Below, in pieces: positions 34,993 through 45,836 of a stretch of DNA of 64,000 nt (within the stretch, counting starts at the first letter, position 1; every line of letters begins with the position of its first letter). The notes beneath the pieces were generated by a model, which did no database searches, was not told the origin of the DNA, and was given only the letters and a program-made list of their open reading frames with translations. Position numbers and translations under genes: made by a program. The DNA is from Mercenaria mercenaria (taxonomy: Eukaryota > Mollusca > Bivalvia > Venerida > Veneridae): positions 18,881,001 through 18,945,000 of the forward strand of contig NC_069376.1 in the NCBI RefSeq assembly GCF_021730395.1, in the 5' to 3' direction.

Positions 34993-36366
34993 TGACATTG
35001 TGACTCTATGCACACTAAGTGATAGTGACACTGTGCATTCCAAGGGATTTTGACACTATGCACTCTGAAGGGATATTGACACTATGCACTCTGAAGGGAT
35101 AGAGACACTATGCTCTCTGGAGGGATATTGACATTATGCACTCTGAAGGGATAGAGACACTATGCACCCTGAAGGGATATTGACACTATGCACTCTGAAG
35201 AGATAGAGACACTATGCACTCTGAAGGGATAGAGACACTATGCACTCTGAAGGGATATTGACACTATGCACTCTGAAGGGATAGAGACACTATGCACTCT
35301 GAAGGGATAGAGACACTATGCACTCTGAAGGGATTGAGACGCTATGCACTCTGAAAGGATTGAGACTCTATGCACTCTGAAGGGATATTGACTCTATGCA
35401 CTCTGAAGGGATAGAGACACTATGAACCCTGAAGGGATATTGACACTATGCACTCTGAAGGGATAGAGACACTATGCACTCTGAAGGGATTGAGACACTA
35501 TGCACTCTGAAGTGATATTGACACTATGCACTCTGAAGGGATATTGACACTATGCACTCTGAAGGGATTGAGACACTATGCACTCTGAAGGGATATTGAC
35601 ACTATGCACTCTGAAGGGATAGAGACACTATGCACTCTGAAGGATTGAGACACTATGCACTCTGAAGGGATAGAGACAATATGTACTCTGAAGGGATAGA
35701 GACACTATGCACTCTGAAGGGATTGAGACACTATCCACTCTGAAGGGATATTGACACTATGCACTCTGAAGGGATAGAGACACTATGCACTCTGAGGGAT
35801 TGAGACACTTTGCACTCTGAAGGGATAGAGACACTATGCAATCTGAAGGGATATTGGCACTATGCACTCTGAATAGATAAAGACACTATGCACTCTGAGG
35901 GATTGAGACACTATGCACTCTGAGAGATTGAGACACTCTGCACTCTGAAGGGATATAGACACTATGTACTCTGAAGAGATAGAGACACTATGCACTCTGA
36001 AGGGATAGAGACACTATGCACTCTGAAGGGATAGAGACACTATGCACTCTGAGGGATTGAGACACTATGCACTCTGAAGGGATAGAGACACTATGCACTC
36101 TGAATGGATAGAGACACTATGCACTCTAAAGGGATTGAGACACTATGCACTCTGAAGGGATTGAGACACTATGTACTCTGAAGAGATAAAGACACTATGC
36201 ACTCTGAAGGGACTGAGACACTATGCACTCTGAAGGGATAGAGACACTATGCACTCTGAAGGGATATTGACACTATGCACTCTGAAGGGATAGAGACACT
36301 ATGCACTCTGAGGGATTGAGACACTATGCACTCTGAGAGATTTAGACACTATGCACTCTGAGAGAT
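34993..36366. repeat. 26-bp minisatellite, ~1.37 kb, about 50 units
   Basis: The unit is ctctgaagggatagagacac + tatgca. The middle varies among atagagac, atattgac and attgagac, which alternate in higher-order patterns. Single-base deletions (gagggatt) become common towards the right end. The unit length is not a multiple of three, so it cannot code a repeated peptide in one frame. Confidence 0.97.
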
Positions 36367-36743
36367 ACGGAGCACAAAAGATATCTAAAACATGTCTATC
36401 ATTTAGATATTGTTATTAATCTTGGTCATGTCTTTAGTCTGATCTGTATTAAGAAGTCAGCTATGGGAGAGACAACAGTTTCCTGCTTAAGACAGGTGAT
36501 TGCCAAAGAAAAGTTGAAATTAAAACAAAGTGTCAATTTGGGAAAGTATGCTGACTGGCTGCTTAAGAAAAAAGGCTACTTAACACTGATGCAACAATAA
36601 TTATTATCTACTGAAAGAGTCTCAGTTTTCTACGTAGCATCAGAAAATCTCCCCGTACTTGGATTCAGTGTTGTTATGTTTATTTCTGGTCCTTTGGGGT
36701 CGCGATATGATAGGTGTTGCACTTTCCATTTACTCTAATGAAC

Positions 36744-36805
36744 AGACTTAATCAAACCGAGTCTGCTATAACTGCATATCTATGCTTCCAAAGGATCTTT
36801 TTACA
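36744..36805 (+). repeat. dispersed repeat tail
   Basis: 'taatcaaaccgagtctgcta' and 'tatgcttccaaaggatct'. Same family as 17.94 and 53.60 kb. Confidence 0.6.
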
Positions 36806-36844
36806 GATTTTATCATTCATTATATGATGCACAACAAAATTATT

Positions 36845-37043
36845 TGAGCCGCGCCATGAGAAAATCAACATAGTGGCGTTGCGACCAGCATGGATCCATG
36901 CTGTTCGCTAACAGTTTCCTTAACTCCAATAGGCTTTGAAAGCGAACAGCATGGATCCTGACCAGACTGCGCGGATGCGCAGGCTGGTCTGGATCCATGC
37001 TGGTCGCAAACCCACTATGTTGATTTTCTCATGGCGCGGCTCA
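36845..37043. mobile_element. palindromic MITE, copy 2
   Basis: Same ends as copy 1 (TGAGCCGCGCCATGAGAAAA, inverted at the right). About 40 bp of the left arm are missing after 'gaccagcatggatcc', so the palindrome is lopsided. Confidence 0.9.
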
Positions 37044-37114
37044 TTTATGCCTTTTTCGATCGCATTAACAATCAATCAGTAAATAAAACTTAAAAGAAAA
37101 TACACACATTATAT

Positions 37115-37137
37115 TCTTACCTGTCAATATCTCCCAG
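37115..37137 (-). pseudogene. relic of a deaminase first-exon unit, ATG lost
   Basis: The minus strand reads gggagatattgacag|GTAAGAATAT. This equals the gene 1 array unit A (ggagatattgaaag...cacag|GTAAGAA) with 11 nt removed, including the start codon. No deaminase main exon lies between here and gene 2. Confidence 0.5.
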
Positions 37138-37139
37138 TT

Positions 37140-38134
37140 TATATACCAGTATTAATAGTTTATCTTCCTGTTTGACATACATATAAGATACACAAATAAA
37201 GCTATCAGTTTTGCTCTTGTACAGCTGTTTAAAGCCTGCAAAAATTAATAATCAGGGACAAGGACATTAGATTGACTTATCTTATAAATAATTATGGCTG
37301 AAAACAAAGTGTTGGGGCATATTGGAATATGTACGAAGAGAGCAGGAAAATATTGATAAGAAACAAAGGCTTTGCATATAATAATTTCCTGTTACCTAAA
37401 TACCAGGAAAAATATCAATTATTTACAGTCGTCTAAAGGGAACACTTGAGAAAAATGTATTGTTAAAATAACAGGCACAGCTTAAAAAGGTTAACTGTCG
37501 TTTTGATAATGTGACTTGCACATTTTCGTTGTTTACGTTAATCATATAAATTCAAATCAAAACCCGTTTTAGTTTATTGTTTTCTCACACATTTGTAATA
37601 GGTTAGGTTTTAGTATTGGGTAAATAGAGTAGATCATTTTACCATATTTAACTTAAACGACAAACTTTAAACATTAGGATTAAACTTGACACACTGACAA
37701 AAGTAGTATACATTTGATACGAGATAAAAGCATACACATTTAATATCTTGGTCACATAATATTGTAGAGATGTTTTAAATCCCATTATTTTGTTACAGTT
37801 CATGGAACGGACAATGGAAACTCCATACAATATAATTTTATATGTGCGAGCAAATCAAAAGTATTATTTTATGGACGGATGTATTATATAAAATTATGAA
37901 GAAACACTTAATCGTATGTTAATTTCTTGTGCCCATTTTGTTATTTCTGCGATAGATACGAGTATAAGATTGATTTCAGCAAATGAACGTTTAAAGGTGT
38001 TTAATCAGATTTTGATCAAGTAATGGGTTTTGTGGACGGTTTAAGATAATATGGTCATTTACACTTATTTGTGTTCAGTGACTTCTTAAAGCATGTTGAA
38101 ATTTCACTAAAGGTACTTTTAAAATTTGATTTTC
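37140..38134. other. no gene seen
   Basis: AT-rich. No exon or repeat I can support. Confidence 0.5.
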
Positions 38135-38287
38135 CTACCTGGTTGCCTAACCAAAATAGAGTTATTTCAGCATATGTATGATTTAATAAACATAATTTGC
38201 CTAAGAAATCATATGGATAAATGAACTATTGTATTATATTTGTCAAATTACCTCCCTTTACATATTTTGGTTGCGCAACCAGGATAG
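38135..38287. mobile_element. short MITE with ~24-bp inverted ends
   Basis: 'tacctggttgcctaaccaaa' at the left and 'ttttggttgcgcaaccagg' at the right are inverted around an AT-rich ~100-bp middle. Confidence 0.7.
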
Positions 38288-38832
38288 ACTGGAAATAATT
38301 ATATCGATTCCGAAGCCACATACTGTTTAAATCTTGCCTTTGGGTTCAAATGTTCAAATATCCATCAAATGCAAATGTAAAATTAGAAATTATACTGAAA
38401 TCTTAAACAGTCTTCCGCTTCTTTAAAACTTTCATACTAAAGGGGTAATTACAAAGTCATATAAAAAGTAATAAAACATACATTTCTAACAGAGATCTCA
38501 CTATATGAAAAAGGGTCCTTTTGTTTCATTGATAAATCTCCGACAGAATATACTTAAAATAAAAAAAAAATGTCACAAAATGTTGCGCAAATGTGATTGA
38601 CCACATTAAAGACAATTCGTTTGGACAGAATGCTCATTCTTAAAGTCACGCCTGTGTTTAAGGGGTCAGGAAATAAATGGTATTCATACAAATATAGTTA
38701 TTATAAATAATTGATTAAATATAGATGCACGTGCACTACCTGTATGTATTTAGAAAAATCAACTGGGTCAAAATAGCTAATTAAGCCTGCAAGTAATACA
38801 AGTAATAAAAATAGAAAAGTTAACGGACATTA

Positions 38833-39744
38833 CGAGGGGCGTTCAATATGTAATGTTACTCCGTATGTAGTTCCGTAACCAATTGTTATTTTTAGATGCG
38901 GTTTTCGGCACATTATAGAGCAATGTATTGGCAACACAATGATATATAAATTATAATAATTGGTAGATTCAAAGTTAAACTATAATCATTTGAGTGATGT
39001 GTACTCGGGTATACTAGACAATTTTATGTCCAAAATATGAGACTGTAATAAGTAATTCCTTGAATATACTATTCAACAACTAGAAGTATATTTAAATTTT
39101 TAGTTTAAACAGATAAAACAAATCATGATCTTCACAAAAAGATATGAAAACTAAAATAAAAAAGTTTATAACAGTTTTAGATTGAGTGTGTATATTTTTA
39201 CTCGAAAAATGATAAGGTAAGTGCAATAAGCCTCTGCAATTTTGTCAGGTGCGACAATCACCGTTTAAAAATTCTTGTATTTTAAGTTGATACTAGTACC
39301 TTAATTCTCGATTGCAAAACTAGTTCTTGCAACTTTGATTAATCGCCCTCAACACCCATTCAAGATGGAATCAACCTCGAGTTTAGAATTTTTAGTTGTG
39401 TTGTAAAATTAAAAATGCAATAAATAGTTCAAAACAAAGGCAAACGCATCACAAATTGCTGTACCTCGTAGAAAAATGATAGAATTTTGTGATTTTACAA
39501 GTTATTCTATTTTTCTGAGATTCTGTATGCCCAGGACAAACCAAAATTATAATAATGTTCTAGTATATCTGAGTACACCTCACTAAAATGATTATATTTT
39601 TACTTTGAACCTGCCTATTTTTATAATTTATGTACCATTGTGTTCCCAATAAATTGCTCTACAATGTGCCGAAAACCGCATCTAAAAATAACCAGCGGTT
39701 ACGGAACTGCATACGGAGTAACATTACATATTGAACGCCCCTCG
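38833..39744. mobile_element. Tc1/mariner-like nonautonomous element with long (>200 bp) TIRs
   Basis: Ends CGAGGGGCGTTCAATATG and CATATTGAACGCCCCTCG are perfect inverses and are flanked by TA on both sides (38831-38832, 39745-39746). Inverted similarity continues inward through 'gttactccgtatg', 'gcggttttcggcacatt', 'caaagttaaactataatcat' and 'gtactcgggtatactaga', so each arm exceeds 200 bp. No transposase reading frame remains in the ~450-bp centre. Confidence 0.8.
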
Positions 39745-40028
39745 TATCTTGAGTGACAAATTATACAGTTGACTGTGTATATTATTGCGGAAGTATCCAC
39801 TTTTTGTCTGAAGTTTCTTTAACTTGAACTCGTTGAACATATTATATAACCGCAGTAATTATCCAACCATCACAATGCCAGGTATAAAGGTCTAGGTATT
39901 TTTACTTTTCCCACCTACACGTGTTGTCAAAGTTTTTTTTCCCGATTTCGGGATATCAAGTTTAATTTTTGCTCGTAGTATGTTTCTACTACGTTATACA
40001 TACATTAGGACATGTTATACATATATTA

Positions 40029-40149
40029 TACCCCAGTCACACATATGGCGCGGATAGCTACGTCTATCTACGGATAGAAACGTAGTAATCCGTACCAATC
40101 CGTAACTGAGCCGTACGGATTCGTACGAATTGATGGTGTCACCCCGGTA
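40029..40149. mobile_element. short MITE with taccccagtcacac-type ends
   Basis: Left taccccagtcacac and right gtgtcaccccggta are inverted (10 of 14). The interior is rich in ccgta/tacgga palindromes. Similar 'tacggattactac' and 'tacggctcaatt' occur at 40580-40620, perhaps from a related element. Confidence 0.6.
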
Positions 40150-41820
40150 TAGAAGTACTTCTGGGTCGTTGTATCCTAGGAAGTAGTTCTTTGAAATTTT
40201 GAAGTTCCCAGTTTAACGCTATCCCTACTTTGACATGTTAAATTCCAAACTGTGTACATTTTTTTGTCATTTCTGATGTCTTTAACAGTTGTTTTATGTG
40301 TGTTTTCAGGACTACATTTCTGTGCGGAAGGATTAAAAAACTACACCAGACTGGTGGCCATGACAGATGTCAGTGGGAAATTTAAACATGGACTAGATAC
40401 TTTGATGTGTAGCAAAAAAGTTCATCGTCGATGGTGGTGTTTTTTGTGATATATTGACTGGGATAGTATTACTCTTCAGAAATACAGAGCTGTCAATGCT
40501 GCAATTTTGTTGTGAAATTCACAACCCATTTCCAAAAGTACTATACAGCAAAGAAGGAGAAAATGTACCGGGCCGACACCTAATACGGATTACTACTTTA
40601 AGGTACGGCTCAATTACAGGTCGATACGGACAGGTATACAGAGTGTACACTACTTATGAATGAGTTTTACTATTTGTTTGCTATTATTAGCTACGTTTAA
40701 CTACAATGCAGAATATGTTTTTACTTGGGAACACTAAATAGAACGCAATAACGTAGCTACTCATAGCGCTTTAAATGACAGGGGAGCAGTTTCGAATTAT
40801 GGTCCCGGTCAATTTTTTAAATATTTAGGGTAGCTTTTCAAAGTGTTATAATATTATTGTTGTAATTGTTGAAAATTTATTCTAAAAGAAATCAACGTGT
40901 ACATGCATGAAGCTATAAATAGCAGACGCGAATATTTTGCAACACCTAGATCCATATATTTTGTGAATCATTATTTATGGGGGCAATTTTTAACAAATCA
41001 GGTGTTTTCTTCAGCAAAATGGACAATAAGTGTCTTTGACCTGCTTTTTCTCCTGAAACTTGGTGGTTGACAGACATTTTGCTTAGCAGGGCTTTGCAAC
41101 CTGAGGATTGATTTATTAGAAAACCTGGTGTTATTGTATTAAAGTTTACAAACGAGTGTATGGCATGTGTTGAAAGTAAGGAAAAATGCTAAAATTTTCT
41201 TGATTTTAAGAGGGGTTACGGGTAGGTTGTAATGTCTACTCCTTTTAAAGTTGACCACATGGATTAAAATTATTGCTTTCATTTTGAAGCTTACCTTAGT
41301 GCCATATCACAATGTAAAGCTGAAGTACTGCTTTTTTGTACTAATAACTTATAAAGAGAAATAACTGCGAATCGGGGACTTGCTTAAAATCTAGGCAAAA
41401 GCTGCTCCCCTGCCACCGTATGCTTCCGCTATCTTATCGTTAAATTTTCCTAAAAGTATAAGTTTCTGTTGATAGATATTATGAATGGATACATTATCTG
41501 AGAGCGACTTTACATGTATGTAATGTTTGAAATTACGAAAACGTTGACATATTTAAATCACCCTTTAACAATAATCTTTGAGCTGTGCCGTATCTTAATA
41601 AATGACCCAATTTTTTCAGTTTATCGTAAAAAGTGGATATATATCGATATGTATCTAGGTTGTGTTGTCTTATCGACTGTAGTTATATTTACGGTAGAAA
41701 TATATACTGGTATGATTAAAATCTGGATAAACTGACAAAATAAATTCAATATCTTGCTGAAGTTTGTTTGAAACTTTACATGCGAACAGAAATTCAAAAT
41801 ATTATTCCTTTAGAAAGGCA
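40150..41820. other. no supported gene
   Basis: One exon-like stretch follows a good acceptor (tatgtgtgttttcag|GAC at 40310) and stays open to 40449, but its reading matches no family I know and no partner exon is visible. The rest is AT-rich. Confidence 0.45.
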
Positions 41821-41960
41821 TCCATGGCAAAGTGGTAAAAGTCGCTAACTATAAATCACTTGCCTCTAACCGATATGGGACTGAAACCGTATTTATGTGT
41901 AGAATTCCCCATCTAAGGGAGCCGTCAAGTTGTCATTTTTACAATTCAAACACCAAAAAA
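41821..41960 (+). mobile_element. diverged SINE family 1 head
   Basis: 'ccatggcaaagtggtaaaag', 'tcgctaactataaatcactt', 'gcctctaaccgatatggga'. The tail is lost. Confidence 0.6.
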
Positions 41961-42354
41961 TCATCGCAGTATCAGTTGCTTTCTAAACACAAATATATTA
42001 GGTCATTAGCAATATATTTAAAGCAGATTTAGATACTAGTATATTTTATTTCCAAAACATGAACTAGTTTTCTGTGATTTATGATATCAGCTCTGTCGCA
42101 GTTACTGGCTCAGTGAGAATTGAGTATGGGTGGTGCAAAACGTGGCATCGTTAAATGGCGTATCTATAAGAAAAAAAATAATTCAAATGTAGAGCACACA
42201 GCTGGTAAGATTACAATGTGCGATAAACATGACAGTACGTGGTGTACAAAGGATCTAACGTTTATCACATTTTTTCAACAAACGATGTCAGTTTAAGATA
42301 CTCCTAAAAAGATGGTTCCATGTTGTATAGACATGTTGAACAACACCTTAAAAT

Positions 42355-43025
42355 GATGGCTGATTTCTGCCATTTCGTGTTGGCTGGGCGAAAACACGAC
42401 AACATGAAAACACGAAAAAAAAAAACCTCGACAAAAACCTAATTTGTCTGTTTTCGTGTCGGCTGGGCGAAAACAAGACTTTTTTACACGAAAACTTGAC
42501 GTTTAAAGGGCGCCGACACGATAAATTTATCTGTCGACTTTTCGTATTGGCGAGTATGAATATGTCGTGTTGGCGCCCTTTATTTTTCGCGCTGTCGTGT
42601 TTTCGTCCCAACGACACGAAAACACAACTCGACAAATTAGGTATTTGTTGAGTTTTCGTGTTGTCGTGTTTTCGCCCTGCCAACAAGAAGACACGACAAA
42701 TACATTACTTGTCGAGTTTTCGTGTTTTCGCAGGTATTTGTCGAGCAGTGCGGGGTGGGGGTGCGAAAACACGACATTCGACAAATACCTAATTTGTCGA
42801 GTTTTCGTGTCGGCGGGGCGAAAACATGAAAACTCGACAAGTAATGTATTTGTCGTGTTCTCGTGTTGGTGGGGCGAAAACACGACCGCACGACAAATAA
42901 AGGGCGCCAACACGACCTTTATATACCCGCCAACACGAAAACTTGACAGCTAAATTTTGTCGTGTCAGTGCCCTCTAAACGTCGAGTTTTCGCGTAAAAT
43001 GTATCGGTTTTCGTGTTCATGGTAA
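42355..43025. mobile_element. ~0.65-kb element built from inverted 'ttttcgtgt / acacgaaaa' modules
   Basis: Modules such as gttttcgtgttggc.gggcgaaaaca and 'cgacaaata...tttgtcgag' occur in both orientations dozens of bases apart, giving nested palindromes. Frames of 84-128 codons are open on both strands through the same bases, because the modules read alike on either strand. They are not genes. Confidence 0.8.
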
Positions 43026-43204
43026 CACTTGGAGTTCACCAGTATTACACCACACAAAACGGTGTAAAATATATCGATAGTATAACGGTCAGTTAACTGG
43101 AAAGCTTTGTATGTGAGTCTTAAATGTAATGTTGCTTGCAAGCTTATGATATTTATTCGTTTTCTGTAAGACAAATTTAGTACATATCGTCAGCTCATGT
43201 TTAC

Positions 43205-43305
43205 TGGTGATGCAGCAGGCGCGGACGATAGCTCGCATTTTCACTACCGTACATTAATAGGCTCAGTCAAACCGCACCTGTAACATTTTCGTCAATGTCA
43301 GGCGA
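43205..43305 (+). repeat. dispersed repeat, partial inverted copy
   Basis: Reverse complement of the centre of the 18.55- and 20.15-kb copies ('gctcgcattttcactaccgt', 'aggctcagtcaaaccgcacc'). Confidence 0.7.
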
Positions 43306-43656
43306 CATATGCATGTGGTTTTCTATCTTTTCTATCAAATGATAAAGTGATAGGCAATTTATTACATGTTTTCATTAAACTTTTGAAATATTACAGTGAA
43401 AATGATTAATTGATTGATGTTTATTCCGATAAAGACACATATACAGATTAAATACGCACACTGAATTGCTATTAAAATACAGATGAATTAACTAACAAAT
43501 GGCAGTTTATCATATTCATCAATCATATTATTCCAGCATTATAAAGAATAAATCAATATGTTATAATAAATATTAGTTTTACAGGACTGTTTGCTGTTTA
43601 AGCAGAAACTAAGTCACGCAATTACTAGTCTATTAAATACAAAATGAATTCAAACC
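43306..43656. other. no gene seen
   Basis: AT-rich. Confidence 0.5.
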
Positions 43657-43960
43657 CTCCCCCCACTTATCTCAGTAGGGAGAGCGTTGGTCTACCAAAC
43701 CGCGGGGTCGCGAGTTCGATCCTTTGGCGGGGCGTATGTTCTTCGTGACGATTTGATAAAAGACATTTTGTCTGAAATTATTCGTCTTTCACCTCTGATA
43801 ATTCATGTGGGGAAGTTGGAAGTTACTTGCGTAGAGCAGGTTTATACTGGTACAGAATCCAGGAACACTGGTTAGGTTAGGTAACTGTTCGCCGTTACAT
43901 GAGTGAAATACTGTTGAAAAACGGCGTTAAACCGAAAACAAACAAACAAAACAAAATAAA
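43657..43960 (+). mobile_element. near full-length tRNA-derived SINE, family 2
   Basis: The head has box-A-like 'tatctcagtagggagagcg' and box-B-like 'gcgagttcgatcc'. The body holds 'agacattttgtctgaaatt', 'gtggggaagttggaagtt' and 'ctggtacagaatccaggaac'. It ends 'aaaaacggcgttaaacc' and an (aaac)n tail. The anticodon arm no longer folds well. The 62-codon frame inside is not a gene. Confidence 0.85.
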
Positions 43961-44074
43961 TCCATTTAATTTAGCTTATTTATGCATGCGTATAATAGTG
44001 TGCAATACCCCTGAATTTCCAATGAAAGCCCAAAAAATGATTTAAAACATTTTTGCCAAATTTGTTGACAAATA

Positions 44075-44290
44075 CTGTAATTGATACTTCAGTAAATACA
44101 ATGAATCACAACATCAGTGACCAAAATTTATCATGTCAATAAACAATATGAATTCTATCTATAAACACCAAGAATCATTTCAATAAACACCATGTATCAC
44201 ATCGAATGACATAATAAATCAATATAAATCACACCAATAAACAAAATGAACTGAATAAACAATATATCACACTGATAAATATTTCAAATA
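44075..44290. repeat. degenerate ~28-bp minisatellite
   Basis: 'caataaacaatatga', 'caataaacaccatgtatcac', 'caataaacaaaatgaa' and similar units recur about seven times. Confidence 0.65.
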
Positions 44291-44719
44291 ACTTAGCTTA
44301 CTTCTGAATTTAAAAAAGTACAAGTGTTGTGTGTTCTGAGAAGCCTCGCGTCAACACGTGTAATATAATAAGTTCAATACATTTTTCATTTTTTTATGAG
44401 CATGTAAAAGTTGATATAAATAAGGCCTTCTTGTGGTTCATCGTCTGAGTTACCGCGTTTCTTCATTCTGGTGCTTGGATATTTAAACGTGCATGCAGCA
44501 CTCTTTGATCGACTGGTGCTGTAGAGAAATCCTATGAAAAAAATATCAGTATGTCCAACAAGTAAAGACTCGAATTTTTACAGGTTTTGTTTTGCAAGAT
44601 CCCTTTTCATTCACACGCCTACTTAAACTGCGATAGAACGTTCATAAATGGTTTGCGAGAATATTAACTGCTCAAATGGACCTCGAAAGATTTATCATTA
44701 ACGATCTATATGTATCTGC
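44291..44719. other. 3' flank of deaminase gene 3
   Basis: No exon seen. The repeat just beyond carries AATAAA only on the plus strand. Confidence 0.4.
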
Positions 44720-45836
44720 CTAAAATGCCCTTAAGTCCATCAAATATGCAAAACTAGATTTAGCAGATTTCAAATCGCAGATACGTTTTTTCATTTCCTC
44801 TCGACCCTCATTATCTTGCGTAGGCCATTTAAATGCGGTTAGCTTGATGCACTCAAGAAGTATTGAATCTACTAGCTCTCTATCTTGTCTGTAAAACCAG
44901 GTTGCGTAAAATGCTTCAGATTGGATATCGAGGGCGAGCTTTACTATGTTATCAAGAAAATCTTTCCAGTCACACAATCCATTAAATACAGAAAACTCTA
45001 TCTGGTTCTGTACCATCCATATCATTGCCTCGATGTTTTCAAACACATAATGCTCGTAGAATTTGGCAAATTTTATGTTCATAGTACAAAAAATGACGTT
45101 GTAACCACTAGGAGTTGGTTCAATTGATCTCCTCTTCAGTTGAGTCAGCTCTTTTGCACAGTCTGAGCATGGCGAATAACTCAACACAATATCAAAACTT
45201 ATTTGTCTGTATGTCTGTTGACTTTCTTCTTCATTTAAACAGTCAAGAAGTTCATTAACTTGTTGTACGAAAAGCATCTCCGCGTGTCGTCCTCCAGCAT
45301 CATTTTCAACCTTTGTCCATCGTTCGCATTGCGGCAGTGACGAACATCCTGATTTGTGTAGTAGCCTATTCTTTTTAATGTTATTTTTGCCTGCTTTTTT
45401 TATTCGCATTCGATATAAAAGAGTTGTCGAGTGAGGCCAACCTCCCGATAAGCCGTATTGCCCTCTATGGAAAAATCTCTCGTAAAAGCTGTCTTCGTCT
45501 ATTAAACTTAAACAGTAACATGATATTTTCATCATGCATGGCGGTTATAAAGTTAATAAATAAAAACAAATCTTTAAGAACCCCCCCCCCCCCCCCCAAA
45601 AAAAAAAAACCCAGATAATTTAATTACAGGTACGTAAATGAAATATATAACTTTTTAAAAGCTGATGTTTGTTTAGATGTCTTTGTTTCTATTCTTTATT
45701 TAAAGTATATTTTTGTTCACAAGATGTTTCAAAATGTTTGATCTGAAATATGTTGTTCGTATGTTAATTTCAAAATAATTTTGATAACTATTATCGTTTA
45801 TAGTAAAACTGCTTACAAGTCTTACCTACTACTCAT
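44720..45836 (-). CDS. AID/APOBEC-like cytidine deaminase 3, two exons, intact
   Basis: Exons on the minus strand: 45826-45836 (ATG AGT AGT AG|GTAAG) and 44720-45506 (acceptor ctgtttaag|T). The 319-bp intron is phase 2. The product is 265 aa beginning M-S-S-S-L-I-D-E-D-S-F-Y. Zinc site: H78-A-E80 and S-P-C117-S-D-C120. Flanking blocks follow AID/APOBEC order: N-terminal helix SFYERF, strand TTLLYRMRIKK, catalytic helix HAEMLFVQQVNELL, strand ISFDIVLSYSPC, loop FAKFYEHY, then FNGLCDWKDFLDN and C-terminal helix RELVDSILLECI. Known family members deaminate C to U in single-stranded DNA or RNA, and some lophotrochozoan members are proposed to act in immunity. It is closest by eye to gene 1. The last ~35 residues are lineage-specific. 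All three genes share orientation and exon plan, which points to tandem duplication. Confidence 0.92.
45507..45825 (-). other. intron 1 of deaminase gene 3
   Basis: GTAAGA donor and ttaag acceptor. It contains a poly-C/poly-A run (plus strand, about 45582-45610) that may be length-variable. Confidence 0.75.
45826..45836 (-). CDS. 11-nt first coding exon of deaminase gene 3
   Basis: ATG AGT AGT AG with donor GTAAGA and context aaaagATGA, the same as in the gene 1 array units. Confidence 0.8.

Noticed and set aside
34993-36366. CRISPR-like array
   Set aside because: The units are head-to-tail with no unique spacers; it is a minisatellite in a eukaryotic setting.
40310-40449. Plus-strand stretch after a good acceptor (tgtgttttcag|GACTAC)
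   Set aside because: Open frame without recognisable homology, no donor or partner exon, next to a MITE.
42348-42953. Overlapping frames of 84-128 codons on both strands
   Set aside because: Product of the symmetric cgtgtt/aacacg modules. No conserved domain.
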